Assembly (NCBI GenBank): GCA_021780535.1
Contig: JAJXYN010000009.1
Location: forward strand, 186,001-250,000
Length of the DNA: 64,000 nt
Reading direction: 5' to 3'
From: a bacterium
GTDB lineage: Bacteria; Patescibacteria; ABY1; JAGPKW01
Shown here piece after piece: positions 61,787-64,000 of this stretch (the stretch's first letter is position 1; each line of letters starts with the position of its first letter). The notes under the pieces are model-generated. The model was not told the origin of the DNA. It ran no database searches and saw only the letters and a program-made list of their open reading frames with translations. A program made the position numbers and the translations under genes.

Positions 61787-62047
61787 TTATCTGCTTTTTA
61801 AATTATCCCATTTGAAGAAAATGGTATTCTTTCCTATTAATAATCCTATTATAACAAAACAAACAAATCCCATAACTAATGTGTCTTTTGAATTAATATT
61901 TGTATAATTAAGCAATATTATTAAAACTGAAACCATAAAAACTTTCCCGGAATATATCGCGATTTCTCTTGTTACTATATAACCACTTATATCATCACCT
62001 TTATCTGCTTCTTTTTTGTACCAATAAGATTCATATGGGGTCTTCAT
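61787..62047 (-). CDS. C-terminal part of a frameshifted MFS transporter
   Basis: An 86-residue frame with two membrane helices. It starts MKTPYESYWYKKEADKGDD, a stretch that reads like an internal loop of an MFS protein and not a natural N-terminus. The same frame stays open upstream to the T6 run at about 62085, where it continues as LAIVYQNISESI directly from the end of the preceding MFS frame (62080-63003). A one-base change restores one protein of about 405 residues. Whether this is a true mutation or a sequencing error in the T6 run cannot be told. Confidence 0.7.
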   Translation of the reverse strand: MKTPYESYWYKKEADKGDDISGYIVTREIAIYSGKVFMVSVLIILLNYTNINSKDTLVMGFVCFVIIGLLIGKNTIFFKWDNLKSR

Positions 62048-62079
62048 TATTGATTCTGATATATTTTGATAAACAATTG

Positions 62080-63003
62080 CTAAAAAACATTTACATTACT
62101 AATGGCAAACAATTTTAAAAGCCATCCAAATCCATAGAGAAATGAACCTGTTTTTAATAAATTATGGTCTTTATCTTGATCTGACAATTTACCTATTATT
62201 AAATTTATAAAAAATGTTGCTATCAGTGTTAATGAAGTAAAACCACCTAGTATTGTAAAATTTTTATTAAATATCAAGACTATAATTATGGGCCATATTA
62301 TTAATGAAAAAACTGTTTCACATCCTTCTAAAAAGTGAATGAAAAAATCCTTAACACGTTCTTTTGAAAAACATTGTATAAATGTTCCTATATATGAATA
62401 AGAATAATATAATTTTACATTTAATATTTTTATAAGTGGAAATAATGATAATAAATAAAAAAATGTTGTAACAATAAACAATCCGGTAAACCCAAAAAAA
62501 TTTATTATTAAACCTCCAACAAATGGTAAAAATATATTTAACAAACTAAGAATTGATCTTATAATACCTATTTCAAATCCTCTGTTTTCATTTGTAGTGT
62601 TTAATGCTAAATCTATTCTAAATGGTATTCTAAAAAGTATTCTTGATAGTGTTAAAAATACTATATTTACAAACATCCATAAATATAAATTTTGTTCCCA
62701 AAATATAAATGATATATTACTTAATGATAAAAATATACTTCCTATTATTATAGATCTTTTCAACCCCAATAGAGATACCATTTTACCTCCCAATGGAAGT
62801 ATCAATACCATTGCAATAGATGATATCAAAAAATAAGCTAATGTCATTTTTAATGACTTTCCAAATTGTAAATAAACAAAAAAAGTACTAAACATGCCAA
62901 GCATATTAGAACCTATGTTTCTTGTTTCATATGAAAGAAACAGTAAGAAAAAGTTATTTTCTTGTTTTGAAATCAATGATTTGATACTATTAATAAAGTC
63001 CAT
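62080..63003 (-). CDS. MFS transporter, N-terminal part (frameshifted)
   Basis: A 307-residue protein with about eight membrane helices and an MFS layout (GGKMVSLLGLKRSIIIGSIF as the loop 2-3 motif, then LFRIPFRIDLALNTTNENRG). It ends early at a stop just after a T6 run, and the missing C-terminal helices are found in the next frame (61787-62047). Substrate unknown. It is divergent from the ferric-reductase-like gene across 48 bases. Confidence 0.8.
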   Translation of the reverse strand: MDFINSIKSLISKQENNFFLLFLSYETRNIGSNMLGMFSTFFVYLQFGKSLKMTLAYFLISSIAMVLILPLGGKMVSLLGLKRSIIIGSIFLSLSNISFIFWEQNLYLWMFVNIVFLTLSRILFRIPFRIDLALNTTNENRGFEIGIIRSILSLLNIFLPFVGGLIINFFGFTGLFIVTTFFYLLSLFPLIKILNVKLYYSYSYIGTFIQCFSKERVKDFFIHFLEGCETVFSLIIWPIIIVLIFNKNFTILGGFTSLTLIATFFINLIIGKLSDQDKDHNLLKTGSFLYGFGWLLKLFAISNVNVF

Positions 63004-63051
63004 AGTTTAAAATATCGTATTATCTTACATATAAATATAACCTATTATACC

Positions 63052-64000
63052 ATGAATTTTTTAAAGAAAAATGCTGGGAAGATATTAATATTCATCCTAT
63101 CCTTAATCCCAATAATTTTTTGGGCAACAACTTACGATCTGCAAACAAAGTTTAATACAATAAGCTCTACCTTTATATCTCTTACTCAATTATCTGGATT
63201 AGTCGGTTTTGTTTTATTTGCTGTAAATATAATAATAGGAATGAGATCAAAAATACTTGAAAAGTTTTTTAATTCTATTCCTGATATTTATAAACTGCAC
63301 AGATTTTTAGGAATATCATCTTTTGTTTTATTATCTCTTCACCCACTTTTTATTATTATAAATTATTTATCTTTTTCAATTAAATTTGCTGTTGATTATA
63401 TTTTTTCTTTTACTGATTTAAGTTTGTCTTTAGGAAAAATTTCACTAATTGCAATGTTTTTTATCATATTAACGACAATATTTTTAAAAATAAAATATGA
63501 CACATGGAAAATAATCCATAAAATTTTATCATTTTCTTTTTTTATTGGATTTTTTCATGTATTAGTTGTAAATAGCACTGTATCAAGAAATATGGGATTA
63601 CGATATTACTTGCTTTTTTTAGGCACAATTACTGCTTCACTTGCTATATATAAAATTATTTTTAATATAAATTTAGCAAAAATTTATAAATACTTGGTTG
63701 TTAATATAAAATTTATAAACAATAATTCTATGGAAATAGAATTATCTCCCATTGATAAAAAAATATATTTCAAACCAGGCCAATTTGTCTTTATAAAAAT
63801 TAATCAAGAAAAATTAGATGAAGAACATCCTTTTTCTATATCATCAGGAGTTAATGAAAAAAATTTAAAAATTACTGTTAAAAATCTTGGAGATTATACT
63901 TTAGATTTAAGAAATAAATTAAAAATGAATTCTATAGTTAGCATAGATGGCCCTTATGGTGATTTTTATACTGATAATAAAAAAGATAAAATATTTATAG
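63052..64000 (+). CDS. ferric-reductase-like flavocytochrome (partial at right edge)
   Basis: A plus-strand frame from ATG 63052 to the window edge, 316 codons visible. Five or six membrane helices (ILIFILSLIPIIFWATT at the start) carry His in KLHRFLGISSFVLLSLHPLF and KIIHKILSFSFFIGFFHVL, which fit heme ligands. The FAD-binding domain begins near residue 205 with FKPGQFVFIKI, EEHPFSISSG and VSIDGPYGDF. This is the FRE/NOX superfamily of electron-transferring membrane proteins. The NAD(P)-binding part is outside the window. No ribosome-binding site; TATTAT at 63042-63047 could be a -10 box for a leaderless transcript. Confidence 0.85.
   Translation, partial: MNFLKKNAGKILIFILSLIPIIFWATTYDLQTKFNTISSTFISLTQLSGLVGFVLFAVNIIIGMRSKILEKFFNSIPDIYKLHRFLGISSFVLLSLHPLFIIINYLSFSIKFAVDYIFSFTDLSLSLGKISLIAMFFIILTTIFLKIKYDTWKIIHKILSFSFFIGFFHVLVVNSTVSRNMGLRYYLLFLGTITASLAIYKIIFNINLAKIYKYLVVNIKFINNNSMEIELSPIDKKIYFKPGQFVFIKINQEKLDEEHPFSISSGVNEKNLKITVKNLGDYTLDLRNKLKMNSIVSIDGPYGDFYTDNKKDKIFI

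Noticed and set aside
62075..62100. Programmed -1 frameshift in the MFS gene.
   Set aside because: The T-run is not in the frame of a canonical slippery heptamer and no downstream pseudoknot is obvious. Mutation or read error is simpler.
1..64000. TGA read as glycine, as in Gracilibacteria/Absconditabacteria.
   Set aside because: Conserved genes are complete without internal TGA, and some end in TGA.
1..64000. CRISPR array.
   Set aside because: No regularly spaced short repeats and no cas genes were seen; the only repeats are the long A and B pairs, a 33-bp coding repeat and inverted repeats.

Overview
The window is a piece of a very AT-rich bacterial chromosome read with the standard code: TGA ends genes (for example at 5350 and 22245), and conserved proteins are full length without reading TGA as an amino acid. 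Small compact genes, mostly without Shine-Dalgarno sites, a DUF5667/ECF-sigma pair, a LemA/TPM cluster, an SdpRI-like pair and a short TruB together suggest a low-GC Patescibacteria/CPR lineage, probably Parcubacteria-like. This placement is an inference from gene content, not from a phylogeny.

Layout. 1-3.8 kb holds the edge of an unknown membrane protein, an independent structured RNA with a strong promoter and terminator (about 688-1007, minus), a CmpB-like membrane protein, truB and zwf. A tRNA-Asn at 4038 marks the left border of a large accessory island that runs to about 27.4 kb. In order the island carries: a restriction-modification locus with two D12-class adenine methylases and a putative two-nuclease-domain endonuclease, then a large serine recombinase (4.4-9.4 kb); an orphan PD-(D/E)XK-like protein; a structured RNA ahead of a zinc-ribbon membrane protein; a phage packaging operon (ParB-methylase, methylase, TerS-like, TerL) on the minus strand; a tyrosine integrase followed by a co-directional run of a membrane protein, a nuclease-STAND NTPase, a HEPN/DUF4145-like protein and a TIR protein (16.2-23.4 kb); a HhH-GPD-like gene; a PIN-like gene; a relic of a second serine recombinase; and an HD hydrolase.

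Two families of long imperfect direct repeats structure the island. Repeat A (165 bp) lies at 4151 and 24412, and repeat B (152 bp) at 23370 and 26831. The order A-B-A-B, with one intact and one decayed recombinase, suggests two related elements inserted side by side next to tRNA-Asn.

From 27.4 kb to the right edge the genes look like core genome: three P-type ATPases of different classes (CtpE-like, proton-pump-like and MgtA-like), an SdpR/SdpI-like pair with a clear operator, an ECF sigma/DUF5667 pair, an MprF/DUF2156-like protein, glycolytic enzymes (gpmI, pyk), typA, two sigma-70 factors, dnaG-rpoD, LemA and TPM proteins, a beta-CASP nuclease, an MFS transporter split by a one-base frameshift, and the start of a ferric-reductase-like flavocytochrome. 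tRNA-Phe and tRNA-Arg also lie here. The strongest candidate for an undescribed system is the membrane protein-STAND/nuclease-HEPN-TIR operon behind the tyrosine integrase.
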